64,000 nucleotides of DNA, taken from NCBI RefSeq assembly GCF_002218085.1, contig NZ_BDUC01000007.1:18905-82904 (forward strand), read 5' to 3'. Position 1 is the first letter of the stretch, and each line of letters begins with the position of its first letter. This DNA is from Tolypothrix sp. NIES-4075 (GTDB lineage: Bacteria > Cyanobacteriota > Cyanobacteriia > Cyanobacteriales > Nostocaceae). The position numbers and the translations under genes are program-made. Positions 33,412-42,717 of the stretch are shown piece after piece. Under the pieces are notes generated by a model. It saw only the letters and a list, made by a program, of their open reading frames with translations, was not told the origin of the DNA and ran no database searches.

Positions 33412-35187
33412 ATGTATAGCACAAAGCTGCAAGATTATGATGTCGTCATCATGGGCGCGGGATTTGCAGGCAACTGCCAAGCCCGACACCTCATGCTCAA
33501 CATCCCAAATATCAAGGTCGCTCTGATCGACCCCCGTTCCGAAGAGCGGAGGGAGAAAGACATGAAACTTGGCGAATCAATGGTCGAAGTTGCTGCTCTT
33601 TTTCTCTGCAAAGAGTTGGGGCTTCATGATTACCTAATTGAAAATCACCCACCTAAATCTGGGCTAAACTTCCACTGGTCTAAAAATCCTGCTAAAACCG
33701 AAACTCTCGACGATTACTATCACGTCTGGTCTAATCGACAGACTCCCATTGCTTCCTTTCACCTCAATCGAGCCAAACTAGAGCAGGATCTGCTCAAGAT
33801 GAATAAGGAGATGGGGGCAGTTTTTTATAAAGGTCGTGTAATCGATGTCGCTCTAACCCCAAAAGACGCTCTCAAGACTGTCAAAATCAAAATTGGTAGT
33901 GAAGATATAGAGTTGACGGCTAAACATGTCGTTGATGCATCTGGCAGTAAGTTCATCATTGGGCGCAAGACTGACAATCTGCTCTTTGGTTCAGAAAACC
34001 TCCTCGGACTAAACAACGGTACAGCATGGGTGTGGGTGAAAAACGTCGATCGTAACATCTTTCACGACGGGTACGATCCGACCGGAGCATCCAGCAGCCA
34101 CTACTACGCCACTAATCATTGGTTTGGGCAAGGCCACTGGCTATGGATGATTCCCACCGCTCAGGAATCAATGGAATTGTCAGTAGGGATAATGCACCAT
34201 CATGATGTTATCCCCTCTGAGCGCATCAATACCTTAGACAAGTTTTATGAGTTTTTGAAGGCTAATCACAAACTTCTCTATAAGGTTGTCACTAGCGGAG
34301 AGAACATAGACTTTCACTATCGGTCGCGAGTCGCCCACACCAGTAAAACCATGTTCTCCCCCGATAATTGGTATGTTATTGGCGATGCAGCCTACATCTT
34401 CGACGCCTTTTACTCCTATGGAACGACCACGATTGCGTTTGCCGTTGAGAGTGTAACAGAGATCATCCGAGCCAAGCTGGCAGGTGAGGCAGATGTCGAG
34501 AAGAAGCGGTCTGCCTACAACAACTTCAACCTTACATACGCACGAACTGTCAACTGCCTTTACCGTGGTCATGACAAGCAACTGGGTCATGCAAGCGTCA
34601 TGAGCTGGCGCATCTACTTTGAGTATATGTGGTGGTTCAGCGTGCATGTGCCCATGTTCATTGGCAAATGGCATTTAGACCCAACATTTATCCGCAGGTA
34701 CGTGAAAATTGCCAACAGCAATGTAGATGGAATCTTCGCTGATTTGTGCAAACAATTCAACCAACTGGTAGACCGTGGTGCCAACATTGGGCTAATGGAC
34801 TGCTACCGAGCGGATCAGTTGATTGGAGGTTATTACACGCTTAAACACTTCGATGACTTTTTGGAGAACTCAAAATTTGAGCCGAAGCGTTGCAATGTCT
34901 TTGCAGGCATGAAGCACGGCTACTTTTACATTGCCTTGTGGTATGTCATGTTCCAGTGGAAAGGCTTTGGTCTTGCTGGCGTGCTGGCTCCGCAACATCT
35001 TTACTACTTTTTTAGAATGTTGACATTATCGGTTTTAGCTGCTGTGGGCGAGTTGATCTACTGGTACAAAACCAGAGGTGTTCCTGCGAACAGTCAAGTA
35101 AAAAATATGCACCAAGAGTTCAAAAGCTATCAGTACCAGGCTAAACTGCAACCTTGGATCGAGAACGTAACTGAGCTACCTTTATAA
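33412..35187 (+). CDS. flavin-dependent halogenase-like monooxygenase, paralogue 1
   Basis: FAD-binding protein of the tryptophan/phenol halogenase superfamily, expected to halogenate a carrier-bound or free substrate using FADH2, O2 and halide. 591 residues. GAGFAG dinucleotide motif at 15-20; a Lys at 82 in HPPKSGLNFHW, at the position of the catalytic Lys; the halogenase motif WLWMIP (WxWxIP) at 243-248; the FAD GD motif in NWYVIGDAAYIFDAFY (about 324). A C-terminal region of about 190 residues (MSWRIYFEYMWWF...) is rich in aromatics and has no named domain. It ends 72 bp before the PKS start, same strand. Substrate and actual halogenation are unproven; hydroxylation is the alternative. 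Confidence 0.82.
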   Translation: MYSTKLQDYDVVIMGAGFAGNCQARHLMLNIPNIKVALIDPRSEERREKDMKLGESMVEVAALFLCKELGLHDYLIENHPPKSGLNFHWSKNPAKTETLDDYYHVWSNRQTPIASFHLNRAKLEQDLLKMNKEMGAVFYKGRVIDVALTPKDALKTVKIKIGSEDIELTAKHVVDASGSKFIIGRKTDNLLFGSENLLGLNNGTAWVWVKNVDRNIFHDGYDPTGASSSHYYATNHWFGQGHWLWMIPTAQESMELSVGIMHHHDVIPSERINTLDKFYEFLKANHKLLYKVVTSGENIDFHYRSRVAHTSKTMFSPDNWYVIGDAAYIFDAFYSYGTTTIAFAVESVTEIIRAKLAGEADVEKKRSAYNNFNLTYARTVNCLYRGHDKQLGHASVMSWRIYFEYMWWFSVHVPMFIGKWHLDPTFIRRYVKIANSNVDGIFADLCKQFNQLVDRGANIGLMDCYRADQLIGGYYTLKHFDDFLENSKFEPKRCNVFAGMKHGYFYIALWYVMFQWKGFGLAGVLAPQHLYYFFRMLTLSVLAAVGELIYWYKTRGVPANSQVKNMHQEFKSYQYQAKLQPWIENVTELPL

Positions 35188-35259
35188 ATCCTAAAATTCT
35201 GACTGCGAACGAATTCAAGAGCTATTTAATACCGGGCTAAACCGCAATATGAGATTAAA

Positions 35260-38200
35260 GTGTCGAAAATGACTATTAATGAGCAACCTGCTGACAATAT
35301 TTCGCAAGGTTCGCAGCGCCAGATGGTAAGTGAGTTACATGACCCAATTGCAGTAGTTGGTATAGGTTGTTGGTATCCAGGATCTCAAGGACCTCAACAG
35401 CTTTGGGAAAATATTTTGGCACGGCGTCGTGAGTTTCGCCGGATACCAAATGTCCGGTTCTCACTTGAGGATTACTATGACTCAGATCCAGAAGCAGTTG
35501 ACAAGACATATGGGCAGCGTGCAGCTCTGATTGATGGTTTTGTGTTCGACTGGGCTAAGAAGCGTATTCCGCAACGTACATACATGTGTACAGATATCGC
35601 TCAATGGCTGGCATTAGACGTAGCAGCAGCAGCGCTGGAGGATGCGGGTTACACGCGAGAGTCAGTGGAGCATGACCGCACAGGGGTTATTCTGGGCAAT
35701 ACCCTTACTGGCGAGTGGACCCGTTCCAACTCGATGCGGTTGCGCTGGCCCTTCGTGCGGCGATCGCTTCTTGCCGCTGCTAGTGTTAAGGGGCTGTCAG
35801 CAAGCCTTCAGGAAGAACTCGTGACAACGATGGAGGAATTCTACAAGTCGGTCTTCCCACCAACCACTGAAGATACACTTGCTGGTGGTCTGTCAAATAC
35901 CATTGCTGGTCGAATCTGCAACTATTTTGACTTTCACGGTGGCGGCTACACTGTCGATGGAGCCTGCTCCTCATCGCTAATAGCAATATGTACCGCAGCA
36001 AACTACCTGGCTAACAAAGATTTGGACATGGCGCTGGCAGGAGGTGTCGATATCAGTTTAGACACCTTTGAATTGATTGGTTTTGCCAAGACTGGCGCTC
36101 TGACTAAAAGCGATATGAATGTTTACGATCGCCGCGCCAGTGGCTTCCTACCTGGTGAGGGTTGCGGGTTTGTAGTGATGAAAAGGCTATCAGATGCACG
36201 TAGAGCAGGCGATACTGTTTACGCAGTAGTCCGGGGCTGGGGAATTTCCTCAGATGGTAAGGGAGGAATAACCGCACCTAGTTCTAACGGGCAAACCGTT
36301 GCTATTCGACGTGCCTATATCCGGGCTGGGTACAGTCCGCACACACTGGATTTTGTAGAAGGTCATGGGACAGGCACCCCAGTGGGCGACAAGACTGAGC
36401 TGGAGGCACTGGCAGCGGCAATCCAGACAGACGAAACGGCATCTGAGAAAACCTGCGGAATTACCTCATTAAAATCCATTATCGGGCATACTAAAGCAGC
36501 TGCTGGTGTCGGGGCTTTTATTAAAGCTGCGATCGCAGCTAATCGGCGCGTTTTGCCGACCACTGCTGGCTGCACGCAGCCGAACAAGAGCTTTGATACT
36601 ACTGCACGAGTTTTATACCCAATTCTGTTGGGAAAAATTGAGGAGCCGACCAAAACACTGCGCGTCGGGGTATCCGCTATGGGATTTGGCGGTATCAATT
36701 GCCACGTAACTCTAGAATCTGGCGATGCGCCCTCGCAATCGCTAGCACCAGCTTTGGAGGAACGCGCGCTTCTCGTCTCCAATCAAGAAAGTGAAGTTTT
36801 CGTGTTTGGTGCAGCATCTGTCTTAGAGCTTTTGCACAAAGTACAACCACTCATAGAAATAGCCGAGCAATTGAGTTTGGGCGACCTCGTAGACCTCGCA
36901 GCACATTTAGGTCAGGAACTCTTTGATGCACCTGTACGCGCGGCAGTGGTGGCTGGTACACCAGATACACTTGCCGATCGCCTTCTGGCACTAGCAGCAC
37001 TTCTACACCAGAATCCTCCCACAGAGGGAGAAGTGAAGACGAATCAACAGCGAGATATCTGGGTTGGCAACCGCGTTCAGAAGAACCGCCTAGGATTCTT
37101 GATGCCCGGTCAAGGCTCCCAGCAACTCTTAATGGCAAGAGTATTGGTCGAGCGGTACGCTTGGGCAAGGGAAATTGTGGCTCAAGCAGACCAGTGGATT
37201 TCACTCTCAGGTGGAGAACCTATTTCCTCTAAAATATTTTGCCCACTAGACCGTGCATCTGATTCAGAGGTTGACAGGTGGCAGCGCACACTCGCCGAGA
37301 CTCAGGTAGCACAGCCAGCCATTTGTTTGGCATCAATACTCTACGCACGCTACCTCGCAAATCTAGGTATTCAACCCTCAGTGGTGGGAGGGCATAGCCT
37401 AGGCGAACTAACTGCGTTTCACTTGGCTGGAGCCTTCGATGAAGCCGACCTTTTGAAGTTAGCCACACAAAGAGGGCGGGCAATGATGGAGTCAGCCGCA
37501 CAGCCTGGGGCTATGGTGAGTCTCGCCTGTACAAAACAAGAAGCAGAGACGCTCGTTAATCGCGCATCCGGTTATGTAGTAGTTGCTAACATTAACAGCC
37601 CCCGTCAGATTGTTGTCTCCGGAGAAGAGCAGGCAGTTCTGGAAGTGATGAAGTTGGCAACTGAGGAGGGGATAAGTGCGAAGCGGCTACGGGTTTCCAA
37701 CGCTTTCCATTCTCGGCAAATGACGGCAGCAGCAGAGCAAATCAGTAAGAGCAAGTACGTGCCCCAAGTACTGGGTGAAACTGATTTACAAATTGTCTCT
37801 AGTATGCATGGTGCTGTAGTGGTGAGTGGAATCAACTTGCGGCAACATTTCTCTACTCAAATGCTTGCCCAGGTAGACTTTGTTGGTCTTGTGGAGCAAA
37901 TGCAACAAACGTGCGATTTGATGATCGAGGTGGGTCCAGGCAGTGTGCTCTCCGGGTTGGTAAAGGACATACTTGGGAATGAGAATACTTGCCTTCCTAT
38001 TGCCTCGCAGCCAAACTGCGATCGCGATCTGAACGCGGTACTTGCGTCTACTTTCGTTCATGGAGTGGAGGTCAATTGGACTGCACTTTATAATGGTCGG
38101 CTCGTCCGTCCTTTCCTGCCAGCAACAAAGCGTTTGTTCATAGAGAATCCTTGTGAACGCCCTTTTATTGCGACCACTGGTTTAACCCTAGACCCCGCCT

Positions 38201-41200
38201 TATTCCGAGCAGTAGCGCCAGCCAAAGCAGAGCCGACACCTACGTTACTGACTTCTACAATGGTGCCGTCAACGAACGGCAAAACAGTCACCGAGGTAGA
38301 ACTACTGGAGCTAGTGGCAAAACGCACCGGGTATCCATCAGATACAGTCTCCCCGGATTCTAGACTATTGGACGATTTAAACCTCGACTCGATTAAGGCA
38401 GCGGATCTAGTAGCCACCGCCGCCAAGCAGGTTGGAGTGGAAGGTAAGCTTGACCCTTCTCAGTTTGCGAATGCAACAATTGCAGATATAGCTACAGCAA
38501 TCCGTGAAGCCCAAGAGGTATACCCGGATGCACAGATAAAATCTACTATATTTACACCCACTTCTGGTAGCAAGATTGACAGCACTTCCAACTGGGTGCG
38601 TAACTTTTCTATCGAATACGTACCCAAAGAGGCTCCGCAATGCAAGCAAGAAGATTGGCAAAGTGCGAATGTTCTCATTGTGGCGGATACCGAACAGGCT
38701 GAGGTGGTGAAAGCATTACGCGAGCAGCTATTCTCAGTTGGCGCAGATGTTAAGACAGTTAGTTACAGTACGCTACTGCAAGAAGGTTTCTCAGACAGTT
38801 TCTCTCACAAAATTGCTGTACTACCACGAACAATTTCTTCACAAACAAATGCGCCCATACCTTTATCCCAAACAGTGGCACGGCTAAGGAGCATAGCTAC
38901 CCTACCAAAGACAGAGGCTGGATCTGGTCGTAAATCTTGTGTGGCTTACGTGCAGTTTGGCGGTGGTGACTTTGGTCAAACCAGAAGGGTAGTGCCAGAG
39001 GACTGTTGTGCGGCTGCTTTTGCACGCAGCCTGCACCACGAGCAACCAGATATTTATGTCCGCGTTATTGATTTCTGGGAGCAGATTGAACCCGATCGTG
39101 CTGCATCTCTGATTGTTTGCGAGTTATCAGGAACAGAGCCATGTACTACAGTGGGCTACAATGCTGAAGGAGTGCGCTTGGAGCCTCAAGCTCGCCTTCA
39201 ACAGCCGATCGAATACCTGCGGCGATCGCTAACCTGGTCGGCACAGGATGTAATTTTGGTAACAGGTGGTGCCAAAGGAATTACCGCTGAGTGTGCGCTG
39301 GCTGTTGCCCGCACTACGGGGGCACAACTAGCCTTAGTTGGTAGTTCGCCTTCTGGCAACGACAGCGAGGTAGCACGCACCCTTGAGCGTTTCCAAAATG
39401 CAGGTCTGACCTGTCGCTATTATTCTTGCGATATTACTGACTCTTGTGCCGTCGCAGAGCTAGTCGCCACAGTGACTGCTGAACTTGGGTCAATTACCGC
39501 TGTGGTGCATGGTGCAGGAATCAACAAGCCACGTCGCATTTCCCAAGTAAGTGTTGAAGACGCCGTGGCTGAGGTGTCGCCGAAGCTACTTGGAGCATAC
39601 AATCTCTTCCAAGCCTTGGCATCGGCTCCCCCACGGCTCTTTATTGCGTTTACCTCAATCATTGGCGTAACTGGAATGCCTGGAAATGCGTGGTACGCAT
39701 TTTCCAACGAGTTACTAGACCTCATGCTGCGCCGTTTTGCCAGTGACCACCAAGAAATGGCTGTGCAAGCGATCGCTTACAGTGTGTGGGATGACGTTGG
39801 CATGGCAGCCCGTATGGGTAGTGTAAAAAACTTGGCTCAGATGGGGATTAGGGCTATCCCGAGCGAAGAAGGTGTCCGTCGCTTCCTACAACTGTTTGAA
39901 TGCGATCCGGGCGCAAAGCAAGTGGTGGTAGCCGCGCGGTTGGGAGGATTAGACACTTGGTCGCCCATCACCCTACCACCTGCTACTGGCTTGCGTTTCG
40001 TACAACAGGTGTGCTACTGTGAGCCGGGAGTGGAACTTAAGCTTCGTACTCGTCTGAGTTTGGCAGCAGACCTCTACGTACAGGAACATGTGTATCGCGG
40101 CTCCTACCTGTTCCCAACAGTTTTTGGTCTAGAGGCAATGGCACAAGCTACTGCCTATGTTATCGGCGAGCAACAGCCGTCTATTGTGCGGATTGAGGAT
40201 ATATCCTTAGATCGCCCAGTGGTCGTCGATCCGACCGAAGGAGTGGAAATTGAGCTACATGCCGAAGTGATGGAGATGAATGCCCAAGGAGAAAGACGAG
40301 TTAAAGTCGGCATTCGGACTGAGCAAACTGGTTTTGCCGGTGACCACTTTGCAGCGACTTTAGTTTTAGGTGAGTTAGTGGTAGGAGAACTAGCAGCACC
40401 GGAACTGGGTGAAGCGCTTGATATAGATCCCAAGACGGATCTCTACGGAAATCTGCTCTTCCAAGGTCCGCGCTTTCAAAGGATCAAGTCACTTTTCGCA
40501 CTTGTTCAAAATAAGTGTGTATTTCAATCCTACGTACAAGCCGCTACTGAATTGAGTTCGGAGAGCTTCGCGCCTGGGCTTGGTAGCGACCTCGTGCTTG
40601 GAGATCCTTACTTTAGAGATGTTCTGCTCCAGTCGATGCAACTGACCGTTCCGCAAGATACCTGCTTGCCGATACACATCGAAAAGATTGAATTGTTCTC
40701 CTGCCCTAGTCTGGATTGTGGCTCTAGGGTAGTCACCGCACTGCTCCAGCGGCGAGAAGATCGCGAGTATATTGGTGAGGTGATCGCCACTTCGGAGCAG
40801 GGATACGTGGTGGAGAGGCTGACGGGCTATCGGCTACGCATTCTCGAAGAACATCCGGAAAACCCGACGGCAGTCGATCTGGCATTCCCAGAAGCACGCG
40901 ATGAAGACCACCTACGCCATATTTTGCAGACCACCTGCAAGGCTTTGGGGTTGAGTCAGCCAGCCGTCGCTCTGGGAATACCTAACCTGCAAGGCAAGAA
41001 TCGGGAGCAGCGACGGCAGCAGCAACACCCGATCGCTGCTCGTGCATTACAGGCGCAGCTAGCGTTACCCTCACAAGAGGATCTCGTCTTTGAAATTGAG
41101 ACTCTACCATCGGGAAAACCTGTGTTTTCAGGAGCTATAGCAGCTGAACTCAACATATCGTTGTCCCATGACGATCGCTACTGCCTGTGTGTCGTCGGCT

Positions 41201-42630
41201 CAACTCCCCAAGGGTGTGACATCGAACCGATTGCCCATCGCACTGCGGATAACTGGAGTGCGCTTCTTGGGGTTTTTCGTAACTCAGTAGTAGAGGAGCT
41301 AGTACGAGGAGGCGAACCACGCGATCGCGCTGCGACTCGTATCTGGTCGGCATTGGAAGCGGTAAGGAAGGCGTTCAATGGCTCAGACCCACAGTTTTCG
41401 GTTGAAAAGCAACAATCAGATGCAGTGCTTTTGCGGACACAGACATTATCAGGCACTTACTTCGTCCTTACCTTACCTATCAAGCTGACACGCGGTTTAG
41501 AGCGGATGGTGGCTCTGATCGTATCTGAGCAGTCGAAGAACGTGCTGTTGGATCATCAGACCTCTAATAACGATGTCTATCAAAGTCTCGCCCACAACCA
41601 CAAAGTACGCTACACCTACGATGGACCGCAAGGGCAACCAGTTTACGAACAGCGTTTTCAAGTTTCTTTCAAGGACAGTGCCAGCATCAGTCGTCGCGTG
41701 TCCTTTTCTCAATACATCTCCTGGATAGGAAAGATTCGCGAACTCCCGATGGAGAGTATTGCCCCACAGTTATTATCGGATTTCCGCAACGAATGGGGAA
41801 TGGTGACCAATGCAGTTAGTCTCCGGGTTTTGGGAGAAGCCACATCCTACGACATCATTCAGGCTCGATGCTGGATGGGAAATGTTGTTGGCTCCTCCTT
41901 TAACACTTATATTGAGTTTTGCAAAGTGCTGCCAGACAATTCTCTAGAGCGGTTAGCGATCGGCGAGGTAAAAGCAACTTGGGTGCGTCTGGTTAGCTAT
42001 GGCGTTCCCTCTCCCAGGTCATTTCCGCAATACCTTGAAGAGTACCTTAATCAATTTTCTGCCAAGAAACCAGCTACCCTCGACCTTAAGAACCCTGCCA
42101 CGCTTAACCTATCACCGCTACCCGCCAGCCTTTCCCAACTAGAAGCTGGTCAGGTAGTATACGATACTCCTCCAGGACCTAATGGTGGCAAGGTACTGCG
42201 AACCGAGACGTTTCAAACTACGCTTGAAGAATCGAACTTAGTGGGCAACGTCTACTACGGAAACTACTTTATTTGGCAAGGGCGAGTTCGAGACCTTTTC
42301 TTATACTCCATAGCACCTGAATACTTACGAGTCTCTGAGCCGCATGGCGAGATGATTTGCTTGTACAGCCGAATGGACTACCTACGCGAGGCAATGCCTT
42401 TCGATCGCGTTCGTGTTATTCTCTCTGTACAATCGGTTTTTATGTGTGGAGCCATATTCAGCTTCGAGTTTTTCCGAGAGCAGCCAGATGGTCAAATGCA
42501 GAAGTTGCAGGTAGGGCAACAAGAGGTGGTGTGGGTTGAGCGGCTCGCCGATGGAACTCCTATCGCTCATCCTTGGCCAGAGGTAGTCATGCATTCTCTT
42601 TTAGAAAGGTCATCACAAGTTAGCACATGA
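35260..42630 (+). CDS. iterative type I PKS of enediyne (PKSE) architecture with two C-terminal thioesterase-like domains
   Basis: 2456 residues. KS 28-485: Cys236 in DGACSSS, His369 in EGHGTG, His410 in SIIGH. AT about 610-905: Ser713 in GHSLGE. ACP about 1005-1085: Ser1044 in LLDDLNLDSIKA. KR about 1325-1560: TGGAKGIT, Ser1466, Tyr1479. DH about 1590-1860: His1610 in VQEHVYRGSYLFPT, Asp1787 in DVLLQ. A phosphopantetheinyl transferase domain at about 1880-2075 has GCDIE (1985-1989) and WSALEAVRKA (2029-2038). KS-AT-ACP-KR-DH-PPTase is the PKSE order, whose enzymes make a conjugated polyene iteratively and activate their own ACP. Uniquely appended are two hotdog domains (2110-2255 and 2310-2435). 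The second keeps LEESNLVGNVYYGNYFIWQG as in SgcE10/CalE7-type thioesterases; the first lacks these residues. Start GTG 35260 or ATG 35269. Product unknown. Confidence 0.92.
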   Translation: MSKMTINEQPADNISQGSQRQMVSELHDPIAVVGIGCWYPGSQGPQQLWENILARRREFRRIPNVRFSLEDYYDSDPEAVDKTYGQRAALIDGFVFDWAKKRIPQRTYMCTDIAQWLALDVAAAALEDAGYTRESVEHDRTGVILGNTLTGEWTRSNSMRLRWPFVRRSLLAAASVKGLSASLQEELVTTMEEFYKSVFPPTTEDTLAGGLSNTIAGRICNYFDFHGGGYTVDGACSSSLIAICTAANYLANKDLDMALAGGVDISLDTFELIGFAKTGALTKSDMNVYDRRASGFLPGEGCGFVVMKRLSDARRAGDTVYAVVRGWGISSDGKGGITAPSSNGQTVAIRRAYIRAGYSPHTLDFVEGHGTGTPVGDKTELEALAAAIQTDETASEKTCGITSLKSIIGHTKAAAGVGAFIKAAIAANRRVLPTTAGCTQPNKSFDTTARVLYPILLGKIEEPTKTLRVGVSAMGFGGINCHVTLESGDAPSQSLAPALEERALLVSNQESEVFVFGAASVLELLHKVQPLIEIAEQLSLGDLVDLAAHLGQELFDAPVRAAVVAGTPDTLADRLLALAALLHQNPPTEGEVKTNQQRDIWVGNRVQKNRLGFLMPGQGSQQLLMARVLVERYAWAREIVAQADQWISLSGGEPISSKIFCPLDRASDSEVDRWQRTLAETQVAQPAICLASILYARYLANLGIQPSVVGGHSLGELTAFHLAGAFDEADLLKLATQRGRAMMESAAQPGAMVSLACTKQEAETLVNRASGYVVVANINSPRQIVVSGEEQAVLEVMKLATEEGISAKRLRVSNAFHSRQMTAAAEQISKSKYVPQVLGETDLQIVSSMHGAVVVSGINLRQHFSTQMLAQVDFVGLVEQMQQTCDLMIEVGPGSVLSGLVKDILGNENTCLPIASQPNCDRDLNAVLASTFVHGVEVNWTALYNGRLVRPFLPATKRLFIENPCERPFIATTGLTLDPALFRAVAPAKAEPTPTLLTSTMVPSTNGKTVTEVELLELVAKRTGYPSDTVSPDSRLLDDLNLDSIKAADLVATAAKQVGVEGKLDPSQFANATIADIATAIREAQEVYPDAQIKSTIFTPTSGSKIDSTSNWVRNFSIEYVPKEAPQCKQEDWQSANVLIVADTEQAEVVKALREQLFSVGADVKTVSYSTLLQEGFSDSFSHKIAVLPRTISSQTNAPIPLSQTVARLRSIATLPKTEAGSGRKSCVAYVQFGGGDFGQTRRVVPEDCCAAAFARSLHHEQPDIYVRVIDFWEQIEPDRAASLIVCELSGTEPCTTVGYNAEGVRLEPQARLQQPIEYLRRSLTWSAQDVILVTGGAKGITAECALAVARTTGAQLALVGSSPSGNDSEVARTLERFQNAGLTCRYYSCDITDSCAVAELVATVTAELGSITAVVHGAGINKPRRISQVSVEDAVAEVSPKLLGAYNLFQALASAPPRLFIAFTSIIGVTGMPGNAWYAFSNELLDLMLRRFASDHQEMAVQAIAYSVWDDVGMAARMGSVKNLAQMGIRAIPSEEGVRRFLQLFECDPGAKQVVVAARLGGLDTWSPITLPPATGLRFVQQVCYCEPGVELKLRTRLSLAADLYVQEHVYRGSYLFPTVFGLEAMAQATAYVIGEQQPSIVRIEDISLDRPVVVDPTEGVEIELHAEVMEMNAQGERRVKVGIRTEQTGFAGDHFAATLVLGELVVGELAAPELGEALDIDPKTDLYGNLLFQGPRFQRIKSLFALVQNKCVFQSYVQAATELSSESFAPGLGSDLVLGDPYFRDVLLQSMQLTVPQDTCLPIHIEKIELFSCPSLDCGSRVVTALLQRREDREYIGEVIATSEQGYVVERLTGYRLRILEEHPENPTAVDLAFPEARDEDHLRHILQTTCKALGLSQPAVALGIPNLQGKNREQRRQQQHPIAARALQAQLALPSQEDLVFEIETLPSGKPVFSGAIAAELNISLSHDDRYCLCVVGSTPQGCDIEPIAHRTADNWSALLGVFRNSVVEELVRGGEPRDRAATRIWSALEAVRKAFNGSDPQFSVEKQQSDAVLLRTQTLSGTYFVLTLPIKLTRGLERMVALIVSEQSKNVLLDHQTSNNDVYQSLAHNHKVRYTYDGPQGQPVYEQRFQVSFKDSASISRRVSFSQYISWIGKIRELPMESIAPQLLSDFRNEWGMVTNAVSLRVLGEATSYDIIQARCWMGNVVGSSFNTYIEFCKVLPDNSLERLAIGEVKATWVRLVSYGVPSPRSFPQYLEEYLNQFSAKKPATLDLKNPATLNLSPLPASLSQLEAGQVVYDTPPGPNGGKVLRTETFQTTLEESNLVGNVYYGNYFIWQGRVRDLFLYSIAPEYLRVSEPHGEMICLYSRMDYLREAMPFDRVRVILSVQSVFMCGAIFSFEFFREQPDGQMQKLQVGQQEVVWVERLADGTPIAHPWPEVVMHSLLERSSQVST

Positions 42631-42717
42631 CTAATTAATAGATAAGTTGGTGTCTCGAAAAATCAAACGTGATGCCCCAATTTAGTCAATTCAGAACGGA
42701 GATTTAACTAACTAGCT

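Noticed and set aside
35276..42594. Many open frames of 60-140 codons on the minus strand within the PKS gene
   Set aside because: All lie opposite a strongly supported 2456-codon gene, show no domains or start signals, and are mirror artefacts of its codon use.
35260..42630. Classification of the PKS as a heterocyst-glycolipid HglE or a PUFA synthase
   Set aside because: The order KS-AT-ACP-KR-DH-PPTase with one ACP and an integral PPTase fits PKSE; PUFA synthases have several tandem ACPs. Still inference until a phylogeny is made.
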